Source of the DNA: Hermodice carunculata
Taxonomy: Eukaryota; Annelida; Polychaeta; Eunicida; Amphinomidae
Assembly (NCBI GenBank): GCA_964020975.1
Contig: OZ026626.1
Span: forward strand, 11,912,060-11,976,059
Direction: 5' to 3'
DNA length: 64,000 bases
In this document: positions 47,519 to 59,099 of the stretch, piece after piece
How positions within the stretch are numbered: the first letter of the stretch is position 1
Layout of the letters: every line of letters begins with the position of its first letter
Notes under the pieces: model-generated
What the model was told of the DNA's origin: nothing
The model's input: the letters and a program-made list of their open reading frames with translations, nothing else
Database searches by the model: none
Translations under genes and position numbers: made by a program

Positions 47519-49221
47519 ACGTATTACATGATCTCACTGGTTTGACAAACATATACAACGCCCCCGTAACGCTATTAGTAGTGCCCCCCCCCCCTATTGT
47601 TACTCGGGTATCTGTAGCTAATCAGCGGGCAGATCTTGAAGTTTCCGACCTGGAATTGCTGTGGCGTGAAGTAAAACTACATAATAATAAACTCCTTGTC
47701 AGAGTCATTTATGGATTCCCAATTGTTTTAATTTGTTTTGCTATAATTTCGTGAAAGAGTTGATATGGCGACAGCCTCCAATACAGGTAATATTTTTATG
47801 GCTGGTGATGTAAATGCTGATCCTAGAACGGCATTGGGAAATAAATCTAACTATATAACTCTTCATTTCAAAGCACCAACACGTTTTACCGAACATTCTG
47901 CCACATTTCTCGACCAAGTTATCAGCAATATTCCATGATTTCTGAATAATGTCCGCGTTCTTTCTGCAATTGCAACATGTGATTGCTGTGTGGTGGCTGC
48001 TGAACTCCTATCTAGATGGGAGAAACCCGCATATAAAAGAAACCCATGGGTTAAAAAATGCAGACTTGCATATGTGTAGAAGTTATCTCGGTACTTCAAA
48101 TTAAGATACGTGCTTTGTCTTCAATGTTATAGATATATGTTGTGACTCTTTGTCAAACATATTTTTTGACGCTGCTTAACAATGAAAACCGGATTTAAAC
48201 AAAAAAAAAAAAAAAAAAACAACAACCCCCCCCCCCAAAAAAACAACAGATTTTCGTCCATCTCACGTCCCATAGAGCAATTCACATTTGCATTCCATTA
48301 TGTTGCAAAGTGCATCTAGCATACGGCAAAGTTTAAGCAACTGTCCGTCACCATAATACCGCTGCATGGCTTAATTTCTGCAGGCCACGCAACGATGGGG
48401 AGGGGGGGGGGGCAACTGAAAAACACTGAAGGTAACTATCATGAAAACCTAGGTGGTGAAATGTTCAACTATCTTCTCCTCGAACAGTGTACACTTGACT
48501 CTTCATCGGCGTATCTTCCTGACCTAATGATACGTCAACCTAATTCTTAATATCAATTTCTACCTCCGATGACGACGTTTCTGGTATTCTACAAAGCTAT
48601 GATGTCTCTAAGGCTACAGGACTTGATGATATCAGCAAAAAGCTCCCCAAAGAAGATGCACCAATCACACATAAATCTCTCACTAAAATTTTCAATCTTT
48701 TTATCGGTGTTATAACTTATATTATCCAGAATGGAATGGGCTTATGTCACTCCAATACATGAAAAGGGAGCGCCAGACCTTTGTAACAAGTACCGACCAA
48801 TTCGCTTGCTAATGTTTTTTGGGATGGTATTTGTAGATGTTGATTTTAAACATGTTTTAAACTTTTCCAAAAATATTATAATTTTCCCTTTCCTTTGGAG
48901 AATCATCTGGTGTCACATCTGGTAATTGTTATATTTCCTGGTTACGCATTTCATATTATGAATTGTGTCTTGCGGTTGATCAACAAAACGAAGCACGCCT
49001 TGTGTTCCTATATACTAGCAAGGGTTTTGATAATATTGTGCATGCACGTTTCTTATCGAAACTCAAGAAAAGCGGAATTTGTAAAAATTTGTTAGTACTG
49101 GTTTCAAGTTACGTTAGGTCCCGACAACAACGTGTTGCAATTCATGGTCATGTCTTCTAAATGGGGGACAGTCCAAGCTCGAGTTCTTCAAGGATCTGTC
49201 CTCCGGCCTCTTTTCTTTCTG

Positions 49222-50605
49222 ATATATATATATATATATATATAGATTCAATTTATTCAATTTATTGTTAGAAATTGTTTGACCCTCGTGTCTCATGGGT
49301 TTTTTGTTAAGGGGTCAGTTTGCTTGTTTGACCTTTGTAATTGTCTGTTTGCCTTGGTGAAGTTGATTGTGTGCTTAGTGTCCATATTAGGTAATGTTTC
49401 CAGTTTCCCTGGGTGAGATTACCTTATTTGGTAATACTAAAGGAATTACAGGTCAGGTGGATGTAGATTTGATTTTTGGTTGGATTTTAGATTTTCTTGT
49501 TGAAATTTAGGTAATATATAAGTTCTAGATTGGTATGCTCGGCACCCCGTGGTCGCAGTGTGTAGAAAGGTTAACATCGTTCAAGAGAGGCAAAAGCGTA
49601 GCAATGTGGTACAAAATTCTTACAGTTACTGTTGGGTTTTTTTAACCCAAGCGTCAAGGGTTCCATCGTGTCAGTTCGGCTTTTGGTGAATTTGCCTATT
49701 TTGATAGTTTATCTTTACATATGTGGTTTGTTGTTGAAATAAGGTATGGTCACCAGCTGTTTGGCGACCAAAGTCCTTGGTGAGCCAAAGTTTCGGGGAT
49801 CGTTTTATTATTTAAGTTTAAAATATTCAGTAGATAAATATGTGCGCTTTTCTAAAATGCATAATGTTTATATATGGAGATTTCCATGGTGCATTTATAG
49901 TAAGTCACCTGCGCTGAATAGGCAAAAAAGACATGTCAATTCAGGCTCTTAATATTAGTTTACTTTATATTCACGAGGAGGCGCTTTTTAAAGAGCGTTA
50001 ATATATTTGTGTTCTCAAGTGGTCTAGCTTCTTAGTTAGTTTTAACGCTGAAATGTATGTTTTATTATTTGCGGAGCGCCGAGCCTTGTAACAGTTTTGT
50101 GAAGGTAAAAATGTATGACAAAGTATATGTTTGAATGGAATTCTAGCGAAAGAAAAAGGTATTGTTACACGTAAAAGTTAGCTTGATGTATAAGGTATAA
50201 AAATAACTGTGTATGTATGTAAACTTAGTACAGGCGTAAAATATGAGTGATAGCTATAGAGTAAAGTGCGTATTATAAGTAAATATACGGATATACATGT
50301 CGGTGTAGATTGAAAGGTACACGGGCATATACGGTTATACGTGCCTATAAGGTTAGTGCAGCGATAAAATGTCCTATATTGGAGCTTAGGTGTTTTCCTT
50401 GTTTTTTGTACTGACTTATTCCAGTGTATGTCTCAAACTGTGTGTTCAAGCGTTTGCGTGCTGTACCGCTCTGCATTCCATGTTATGTGTGTGGCCATTA
50501 ACAGTTAATAAAGAAAGACTTTCCTCTAGGACGTGGTGTCGGTTGTTAACTCAGATATGTGGACACTTTATAATCGATATGTGGACGCCTTATAATATAT
50601 ATTAT
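49222..50605. mobile_element. ~1.4-kb non-coding insertion in the LINE (solo LTR-like or non-autonomous element)
   Basis: The LINE's RT reading stops at a TA tract near 49,222 (…LFFLIYI) and resumes at about 50,605 with DIDNIVHLV, so the intervening 1.38 kb is an insertion. It has no reading frame of note. It carries an AATAAA signal at about 50,508 and TA-rich borders. Family unknown. A solo LTR is possible, but matching termini are not clear. Confidence 0.6.
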
Positions 50606-52255
50606 AATATTGATAATATTGTGCACCTTGTTTTGAATGTAATGTCAAGCTGTTGACTGATGAAACAACGATACATTGAACTGTGGCAAGCCCGCTACTG
50701 CTGGCAAATCGCAAGTTCAGATCTGAACTATATCGATAGGAGGGCAAATGACTGGCTGATCACCTCGAAGACTGTTAAAATATTGAATTCATGAACTGTG
50801 TGTCTAGACCAGCCATCACCTTTTTTAGGCCCACACAGTACAAACATTTAGGTTTAACGTTTAGCAATTACATGTGATGGTCAGACTTCATCTCCAGTAT
50901 GGTGTTCAAAACTGCGAAATTTCCTAATATAAGGAAAAGGTTGCAATATATCATTGACCGGAAAATTCTAAAAACTATATATTTTTCCTCTATTAGACCT
51001 ATTTTGTAATATGGTAGTCCTGTTTGGGATGACTGCACATCAACTGATGCTACCGAAGTTGAAGGACTCCAGCTGGAAGCTTCCAGAATAGTTACTGGTG
51101 CTATGTATGGTACAAGCAAATGCTAAATTACTCAAATAAGGATGGTAGACTTTAGGCCGGTCGTCGAGAATGTGCTAAATTTCTCAATAATGTATAAAAT
51201 AGGTTACAAGTAAGTTCTAATTTTTCTGCAGTCTATCATGCCAAGCAGTAGCAACCCATAAATTTCGTATTATAATTCTCGTCAGAACTCTGCTTATTCT
51301 CATTTTCGCGCCAAGTAGGATATATTGAACAATTCTTTTTCCACTCCACAGTGCATCTTTGGAACAAACTGCCATTAGATATTCGCAATTCTACTGCTTT
51401 GTCAATATTCAATCATATAATTATTTTTCTCCGTTCGAATACATAAACCGAATGGCATAATTTTGATGACAGATATACTTCTATATTGCAAACATGCTTG
51501 CGCTTCAGCAGCAGTCAGATGAACCTTCATCTTTTCAAAATTGTAGTAAAAAATAACTTGAGCTTTGAATGTGGTGTGAATAATAAGGATGCTTGGCATT
51601 TTCTTAAGTCATGTCCATTAACACAGCACTGCAATCTAAGTAATGCACTACTTATTTTTCCAAATTTGCTCCCTTTCACTTCAAAACTGTACATTTTGTT
51701 TCCAACAGCATTACACTTGCAGTGAATGTCCCTTTTTGTTCGCATTAAACGATTATATAATGTCTTCTGCATGATGTTCACAGACAGATATTGGTCGATT
51801 ATTGATTGCGTGCATGCATCCTCATGTCATCTATACCGTGTACCAATGCACACAGTTATTTAGTTCTAATGCAACAGTGTGTCCAGAAAATGTTTTATGT
51901 CAATCTGTGTGTGTCTTAATTTCGTCCATGATAGGCCTGCAAAGTAATCAACCTGACTGGACATACGTTTGTTAACGTCCTGTTTTTGCGTTATCTGCTC
52001 TTTACATCAGGGGCTAACATAGGACATTTCCCTTGCATTATGCTGTTGTAATATTGCATTGTATATTGATGATGATAAAAAAAACTTTTAAGCCGATAGT
52101 TCTGTATACTTTGTTAGCCATATTATCATTTAGCATTTCCACAACAAAATTGTTTTCTAACTGCTGGTGGGTTCTGCATCACGTATACAAAAAAAAAAAA
52201 AAAACCAGAAGAAATATAGAGGTAATAGTCTTGTCATATAATTAATTACTTTTAC

Positions 52256-52399
52256 TTGATCGGGAACATCTCCATAATCCATTAAGTATCCTTCGAGGAT
52301 ACCATATGATAAACGAAACGAACGCACTCCTTTGGTTGGGTCACTCATATCTCCCTGCGTTGAGAGACCATTAAGTCTATGTATTCCCGTAAAATTCAC
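52256..52399 (-). CDS. receptor gene: F5/8 type C domain, second exon
   Basis: 144 bases, phase 0 at both ends; acceptor ttttgtag, donor gtaaaa. It encodes VNFTGIHRLNGLSTQGDMSD, PTKGVRSFRLSYGILEGYLM and DYGDVPDQ. 'V.+.G+..+.G+.TQG......V.SF.L.Y' is the discoidin/F5-8C core. These domains bind phospholipids, collagen or glycans on cell surfaces. Confidence 0.94.
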
Positions 52400-53091
52400 C
52401 TACAAAATATTCAAAATATTACAACTCTATGCGTCGTAAGCATGTTACGACCTGTTACGACATTCATACCATCGGATAATGAACATTGCGTACATTTGGT
52501 TGAGTAAACACCGCATCATTTTTACAGATAATGTTCATTCAATATTCCCTGTTTATTTTAAACAAAGTTTTCTGTCATCAAAATGTAGTTGTTTTTATTC
52601 CATCATTGATCGATTTCCATGTCTTACCGAACAAGCTGAACATGACACGTGTCATGGCCCATGTGTTTATGTTAATATCTGGTTAGATGGGTACATCAAT
52701 ATAAACTAGACTTTAGTATTCCTTAACACCTAATAACAGATCAGAAGGTTATCAATGTAGCACTGTGTAATCCAAAACCGTTAAGGGTAGGCAATCCAAC
52801 TTAAAAGCATCTGTTTAGAAATAAAATAAATAAAACCATAAAATAATTTCGGAAAATTAGCTTTAAAATATATATTGCCTCTAAGGTGTGTCTTCTGTAA
52901 CAGCACTTAATTCTATCTAGCTTTTTATTGACAACAATCCACATGTAAATTGTCATAATGCCCCCCCCCCTCCACCCCACCATGTTTGTCTTTAACCATG
53001 GATTGCAACCGTGACAGAAAGTTTTAACTTGCAAATGTAAATGTTGCTAGGAAACTGCGCTTTCCCCGTCTGTCTACCTGCACATTCTCAC
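52400..53091 (-). other. intron, nothing recognised
   Basis: About 690 bases between F5/8C exons 1 and 2. Only a short poly-C run at about 52,960 stands out. Confidence 0.6.
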
Positions 53092-53237
53092 CTGAATGAA
53101 TGGGCGAAAATCTGTACCCTTTGCGCACCATGATTGGTCGCCGAACAATGCAACTTTGATGCTGGATCTTTCATCTTCTCGACTAGATGCGGTTATTGAA
53201 GAAGATTCCAGCTGTAACTTTTGCCCACATTCAAGAC
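53092..53237 (-). CDS. receptor gene: F5/8 type C domain, first exon
   Basis: 146 bases, phase 1 in, phase 0 out; acceptor gcaatag, donor gtgaga. It encodes LECGQKLQLESSSITASSRE, DERSSIKVALFGDQSWCAKG and TDFRPFIQ. 'CG..L.+ES..ITASS........+L....WCA.......IQV+' is the start of a coagulation factor 5/8 C domain. The joining residue from the FTP-1 exon is Arg. Confidence 0.94.
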
Positions 53238-53576
53238 CTATTGCAATGCAAGTATATTTCAAACAAATAAAAAGCACAAAGACTGGCATATGTTTGCGCA
53301 AATGTACTTTAGTGCAATTACAGGATCATAAAATGTGACGGTATCAGTTTTGAAAGTCACACTGTCACAAGATCACACGAAGATATTATATATACATGTA
53401 ACCAATCCAGGGGAGCGCAACATGCATTATTCCCTGAAACACTAATTACAATAGCTTAATTTACTTGTAGTAAACATATAACACTTGAACAATAGCCGGA
53501 CATGTGCGTATGTAACGGTTAATCATACTTTGCATAAAATGTCCAGTGTTACAGACTTAGCCATGTGCATACATAC

Positions 53577-53710
53577 GTTTGACGTACACCTTATTCTCGC
53601 AGAAGTCAATGCAGACAGTCCATCTGGCAAGCAGGTCTCCATAGAAATCGTATTTGATATGTGCATTATTTTCCACTGTCACATACCTTCCTACCACTGG
53701 CTGAGTACAT
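53577..53710 (-). CDS. receptor gene: FTP-1 domain, last exon
   Basis: 134 bases, phase 2 in, phase 1 out. The acceptor is gcctag and the donor is gtatgt. It encodes CTQPVVGRYVTVENNAHIKY, DFYGDLLARWTVCIDFCENK and VYVK. 'C..P..GRYV.+......    CE..VY' is the F-type lectin C-terminal strand pair. The phase fit on both sides (AGA = Arg; CGT = Arg) confirms the borders. Confidence 0.85.
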
Positions 53711-54679
53711 CTAGGCAAGCCACCATAGTTTATCAATGTTCATATGATATCGTCCATGAAAAGGGATATGTTAAACATGTTGATATGCTTTATGTTGGAA
53801 CATTTGCATATTTCATATTTGTTTTGTTCACACAACCAATGTGAGGACAAAATTAAATATAGTGACCTGTATTCTTGGTGAACAATTACGAAGATCAAAA
53901 TCATCAACCAGCTTTTACGCCCACAGCAATGACATTATATGTACTCTTTCTAAATATTCTTGCCACCACAAGCATTAATCTAAGTCCCTTAAATGAAAAA
54001 AAAAAAGTGACTTGTGGTCAAATCAAAACATTTAGGAAAAGCACTTTGCCAACGCAATATACTTGGTATTTAAATTACCACAATGTTGTAAAAATATGAA
54101 CAAATAGGATTCTTTACCTATGGGAAAATTGATTTAGAAACCAAATAAAGAGACAATCTATATAATCAATAGTCTTTACATATCATAATTTAGCTATTTC
54201 AAGTATTTTGATGCTTTGGAGAAAGTATTGTCGGCAGACGTTTTCACACTATCTATCTGTTATGAGTCACTAGATAAATGCAAGTCATCTACAGTTTTAC
54301 CATATCGGAAACACTAATTATTTACCCTTTTATTTGATTCAAATCCATTAATGCTAAAATAGTAAAAACGTCAGACATGAAAACTGTATATGTAGCTGAT
54401 ATAACAGCAATGCAATTATATCTGAATATATACATAATCTATTTTCCCTGTGTCCACATATCCTTCACCGTAGCATGCCATGATGATGTAAATCCTTATG
54501 TACGTTAGACATAAATTCATGTGAAGGATTGTTAGTTTGGAACATCACCAATACATCTCTTTGTGGTACATTAGAAAAGCGACATAGTGTTTTTGAACAT
54601 TTTTGTAAAATAACGAAGATAATATTATATTTATAATTAGGGTTCGCTACTCTATGCCAGGGCAACGTCACATTCATAC
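53711..54679 (-). other. intron, nothing recognised
   Basis: About 970 bases of AT-rich sequence between FTP-1 exons. An A-run at 53,994 is the only simple repeat. Confidence 0.6.
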
Positions 54680-54824
54680 CTGATCATCAATTTAGAGTGC
54701 GTTCCATCTGTGAAATTCCTTGCACATAGTGAGGCACTTCTGTCGAAAAAGTCATCCGGAGAGAGGCCGACGTGAATGTCCGCCAACATCCATTTAGTGG
54801 CTGGACTACATGATGGCGCTGAAG
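54680..54824 (-). CDS. receptor gene: FTP-1 domain, third exon
   Basis: 145 bases, phase 1 in, phase 2 out; acceptor gataccag, donor gtatga. It encodes SAPSCSPATKWMLADIHVGL, SPDDFFDRSASLCARNFTDG and THSKLMI. This covers the 'DI.VG........LC' middle strand of the fucolectin fold. It is preceded by the exon at 57,425-57,523. Confidence 0.82.
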
Positions 54825-55004
54825 CTGGTATCAAATGTCTCATTAGCCCACAATGAACATACATAGTATGATTTGCTGATATATCTAATCATGTGCTGTC
54901 TGGTATCAGCTCTCACACCTCAAATTCTAGAGACCAGAGTATTATCCATCTTCATCGGAAGTAAGGTATTTGCAAACCAAGGTTTTTTTTTTCTTTAACG
55001 CTGA

Positions 55005-55480
55005 ATTTCATACAAAAACAAAAACAAAAACAAAAAAGACAAGAAAAAAAAAGAGAGAGAGAAAAAGAGACATATATGTAGCGCTGTACACGTGTCCAAA
55101 ACGTTTTGCTATAAGGCGCACAAGGTGGAACTTTATAGTGCGAGGTTTTGTTTCCCCTCATTGTTTGCGAAAAAGGAGAGAGAGCAAGAGAAGTAAACCC
55201 CAACAGATCCGCCCTCCTCGCTTTGCACACACATGGGTTATGTGACCTTCAAAATGCCTTCAAGGTCACCAAAATGATATCAGGTCAAGAAACAGTATCA
55301 AGGTAAATCTTTAGTAAATTTGACTTGGATGTGGCTTGTGAATTATGGGATATGTTGCTTGCAAGGTTTTCAATGCAGGCAGACCATTGGAGAACTCGGA
55401 AGCAGTACACCCCAAACTCCCTTTGTGGGTTTATAATGAAACATAATGTGCTTGACGGTTGTGCTAACTTTACCATTTTT
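55005..55480. repeat. (CAAAAA)n run and 'aaggtcac' modular repeat fragment
   Basis: CAAAAA-type repeats at 55,012-55,037, an AG-rich run, then 'gtgaccttcaaaatgccttc' and 'aaggtcacc'. These are the same word family as the repeats at 3.7, 19.2 and 59 kb. Short fragment, intronic. Confidence 0.45.
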
Positions 55481-56532
55481 TACTGAGAAAACATATTCCT
55501 CCAGTAGTTTTGCTTAAATTATAAATCAAAATCATCACACAGGATGGACGCGGGCCCATGATCAAAATTATGGCATTGGGTAACCTTCGATCTTCCAAAT
55601 CTGTGCATGCGTCTCGTAGTTTTGAAGGAAAAAGAAAAAAAAAGTAATTTATTTGAAGGACATTTTGCGCCCATTGCACATTGTAGCAATTTGTATCGCA
55701 CAGCTTAGTCTAGCATTCAAACAAAACCACACCGCCACTGATTATCAGAACTATTATAACTGTGCATGCAGATTCATAAAACATAGTCGAACATCCAACA
55801 CCGGATGTTAACTTGTATATGTTTGAAGGGACATGCTTCACGTATGCCTATTTATGAAATTATTTGCACTAAGGACTAAACTAATGGGACTTTGGGTTAT
55901 TCCTGGGAATGTTTTTAGTTCACTCCTTAGGGTTAAGTCAAACAGGCAGCATCATATCATAACTGGGTGTTTGGGCCTAATTTAAAGTGTTTGTAGAAAT
56001 ATTTGCGATGATAGAGAGTGGCTCGCCCACGCAATTTGCTGCAGAATAGATGAGTGATAGTACCGGGCTAGATTGTAATGCAATGGAATGGAGTGTAGTA
56101 TTATATTTGGAAACTACAGCAGATGGTTGGATAGATAACATCAATCATTAATCTGACATTATCTTTTAATATCCAGCGACACCTTAGTACAGTAATAACG
56201 AAAAAGCGAAAAAACATAGTTCCAATCTCTTTGTAAAATGTGGTGATAAGTTTACAAATTTAGGGAATCCGAAGTTTGTCATATCAGTCACAACAGATAG
56301 AGCCACTCGTAAACGGGCTTGAAAACCCATTTTATAATTATATGCCCCCTGCAAGTATTGTCTAAACACGACTTGACATGGCTGACATACTTCCCTTTCC
56401 CTTTTTCATTTTAACTGAATCAGCAGTCAGTCGACAGTTCCTTTGCCTCACGTTTCAATAATACATAAAAGGTAAATCTAATCCGAGTGTCCCTTTGTAC
56501 TAATTAATCTATTAAGACAACTTGTGAAACAA

Positions 56533-56704
56533 TGCATCAAGCATATTTTACGGATATATCTTTCATTGAACCCCAGAAATAAATGTTAAAACTTATGAGG
56601 GTATTTAAGAATGAATCGGATAACCTGGACGTTCCTTCTATTATCCATGCAGCATTGCTTGTCTAGCCACTTCATCTTGGTTCATATATACATTATATAT
56701 ATAT

Positions 56705-56770
<66 letters not shown>

Positions 56771-56868
56771 GTTCTAGACGAAGATATGGGAAGCTCAGCA
56801 GAATTTACAGACAGCAATATTCTGCTCATAAACTTGACTGGAATATGCATTTTCACGGGCTCTAACAG
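56533..56868. repeat. block X, source of the 604-bp tandem duplication
   Basis: This contains acatcaagcatattttacgg-type sequence and gaatgaatcggataacctgg, plus a (TA)n at 56,694-56,766 that is much shorter in the two copies. It recurs at 57,775-58,055 and 58,378-58,659. Confidence 0.9.
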
Positions 56869-57424
56869 TTGTCACCAGGAAAGGAGAGCATAGTTGGGCA
56901 TCTGTATGTGTCTTTATATGTCTGGACCCCACTGAGTTAGTCTGGGGCTAACTTTCTACTTGTACCTAACCAATCATTCCTTATGGTCCATGGCTGTTTC
57001 TGTCTGAACGTCTGTCTAATATTTCTTGTATTTCACATCATGAAATTATTTATTTGCGTCATTATAAGATCAGTTTGGTATGGATAGTGAGCTGCATTTC
57101 TGATGCTTAGCAGTGTCGTGATGATCAGATTAGACCTTTGCAAAAACTGAAAGAATTGCTGGCTTTGATATCAGTGCCCAATTATGAGTCTGCATTTAGA
57201 TTGTTCTACATGCAGACTGGTGTGCTGGTTAAAGGAAGTTAACGTTATTTGTTAGCAAGTTTATGCAAGTTCTACCATGGCATTAACCTCCAAAGCGTTT
57301 AACGTTTACTATTTTACTCTTATATTTTGTTATTCTCCCTTATTATATGCATCATTGAATTTCTCCTCAGGGAAAGCTAACCCTCTGAAAAGCATAATTA
57401 TAGTCAATGGAGCAATATACTCAC

Positions 57425-57523
57425 CCTGGCCAATGTGCAGAACGATGGCTACCACCTCATATAATTCCTGCAAGTCAATTTGTAAATAAGGTCTGTGTAT
57501 ATGCAGCTTACTGGCACAAGTGT
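57425..57523 (-). CDS. receptor gene: FTP-1 domain, second exon
   Basis: 99 bases, phase 1 at both ends; acceptor cattgcag, donor gtgagt. It encodes TCASKLHIHRPYLQIDLQEL and YEVVAIVLHIGQ. 'P+LQIDL...YEV..+.+' matches the F-type lectin/discoidin strand after the first Cys. Its 5' two thirds are copied twice more at higher coordinates by the tandem duplication, without the donor. Confidence 0.86.
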
Positions 57524-58055
57524 CTGCAATGAAACATATCATAGATCTGACCAGGTTGGAGCTCATGCTATCATGGTCGAGGTTGAAATACTACGTATAT
57601 TCACATATGTGACAAATGGATAGAGTAAGAAATCAAGTGTACCCCTCATGAATATTGCTTCAACGTTCATAATAGCAAACTAGTCAACACATATTAAGTG
57701 ACAAATTATTGTGTATTTACATTATGAAGAGGAAAAGGAATGGTGGTTGATTATCACTAGCCTACTCTAAATACATCAAGCATATTTTACGGATATATCT
57801 TTCATTGAACCCCAGAAATAAATGTTAAAACTTGTAAGGGTATTTAAGAATGAATCGAATAACCTGGACGTTCCTTCTATTATCCATGCAGCATTGCTTG
57901 TCTAGCCACTTCATCTTGGTTCATTAACATTATATACATATATATATATAAATGTTCTAGACGAATATATGGGAAGCTCAGCAGCATTTACAGACAGCAA
58001 TATTCTGCTCATAAGCTTGAATGGAATATGCGTTTTCACAGGCTCTAACAGGCCA

Positions 58056-58150
58056 CCACCTCATATAATTCCTGCAAGTCAATTTGTAAATAAGGTCTGT
58101 GTATATGCAGCTTACTGGCACAAGTGTCTGCAATGAAACATATCATAGAT
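58056..58150 (-). pseudogene. truncated copy of FTP-1 exon 2
   Basis: The duplicated unit keeps the acceptor cattgcag and codons from TCASKLHIHRPY to YEVV. It then runs into unrelated sequence and a stop (…VVAC, stop), with no donor. If used, it would end translation, so it is probably skipped or silent. Confidence 0.75.
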
Positions 58151-58659
58151 CTGACCAGGTAGGAGCTCATGCTATCATGGTCGAGGTTGAAATACTACGT
58201 ATATTCACATATGTGACAAATGGATAGAGTAAGAAATCAAGTGTACCCCTCATGAATATTGCTTCAACGTTCATAATAGCAAACTAGTCAACACATATTA
58301 AGTGACAAATTATTGTGTATTTACATTATGAAGAGGAAAAGGAATGGTGGTTGATTATCACTAGCCTACTCTAAATACATCAAGCATATTTTACGGATAT
58401 ATCTTTCATTGAACCCCAGAAATAAATGTTAAAACTTGTAAGGGTATTTAAGAATGAATCGAATAACCTGGACGTTCCTTCTATTATCCATGCAGCATTG
58501 CTTGTCTAGCCACTTCATCTTGGTTCATTAACATTATATACATATATATATATAAATGTTCTAGACGAATATATGGGAAGCTCAGCAGCATTTACAGACA
58601 GCAATATTCTGCGCATAAGCTTGAATGGAATATGCGTTTTCACAGGCTCTAACAGGCCA

Positions 58660-58755
58660 CCACCTCATATAATTCCTGCAAGTCAATTTGTAAATAAGGT
58701 CTGTGTATATGCAGCTTACTGGCACAAGTGTCTGCAATGAAACATATCATAGATC
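58660..58755 (-). pseudogene. second truncated copy of FTP-1 exon 2
   Basis: As the copy at 58,056: intact acceptor and start of the exon (TCASKLHIHRPYLQIDLQEL), then loss of the donor at the unit junction. It lies nearer the upstream exon (61,397), so the splicing machinery meets this acceptor first. Confidence 0.75.
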
Positions 58756-59099
58756 TGACCAGGTAGGAGCTCATGCTATCATGGTCGAGGTTGAAATACT
58801 ACGTATATTCACATATGTGACCAAGTTCAATATATTTTGACCTATATTTAACACATCCCCACGCGTTTCAGCAGCTGGAGATAAATCGTTTCAAATAGAG
58901 AAGTTTTCGAGCGCTGATTCCAGCAGTTGACGGTGTTCAATTGCAGAAATTTGGCTGTTTGCCAATTGAAAACTTGATTCTTTGTTATGCAAATAAGTAA
59001 AGCTACGGAAATGATCACCCTTGAGTTCTTCCCCCTGGGGTCCTAAAAGGGTATCTTGATTTGCTTTTTGTTTTGTTTTGTTTTGTTTTTTCTGTTTTA

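Larger units (their letters stand above)
47340..51740 (+). mobile_element. nearly full-length CR1-like LINE, decayed and interrupted
   Basis: In order on the plus strand: an ORF2 start resembling 'L.GDI..NPGP' (RDIRTNLGP); endonuclease blocks ADLEVSDLELLWREVKLHNN, 'MAGDVNADPRTALGNKSNYI' and 'FLDQVISNIP'; RT blocks 'DVSKATGLDDISKKLPKEDA', 'AYVTPIHEKGAPDLCNKYRP', 'FDNIVHARFLSKLKKSGICK' and 'RSRQQRVAIHG'; after an insertion, 'DIDNIVHLV', 'VEGLQLEASRIVTGAMYGTS', 'STVHLWNKLPLDIRNSTA' and a 'W-H-F-L-K-S-C-P' tail. Many frameshifts and stops are present. A TA microsatellite (47,452-47,513) splits the 5' part. Confidence 0.85.
57452..58821. repeat. 604-bp tandem duplication (two units plus a partial third)
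   Basis: Unit 1 is 57,452-58,055, unit 2 is 58,056-58,659, and a partial third unit runs to about 58,821. The units are almost identical: only scattered differences were seen, such as ctgctcataagc against ctgcgcataagc. Each holds block Y (part of the FTP-1 exon and its acceptor) and block X (copy of 56,533-56,868). The 580 bases between X and Y at the source are missing at the unit junctions. Confidence 0.93.

Noticed and set aside
49266-50560. Solo LTR interpretation of the insertion in the LINE
   Set aside because: The left part begins TGTTAG and a poly(A) signal lies near the right, but matching terminal bases and a clear target duplication were not found. Left as an unnamed insertion.
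52033-52245. Plus-strand frame overlapping the F5/8C intron
   Set aside because: Shadow frame ending in a poly-A tract, with no supporting features.
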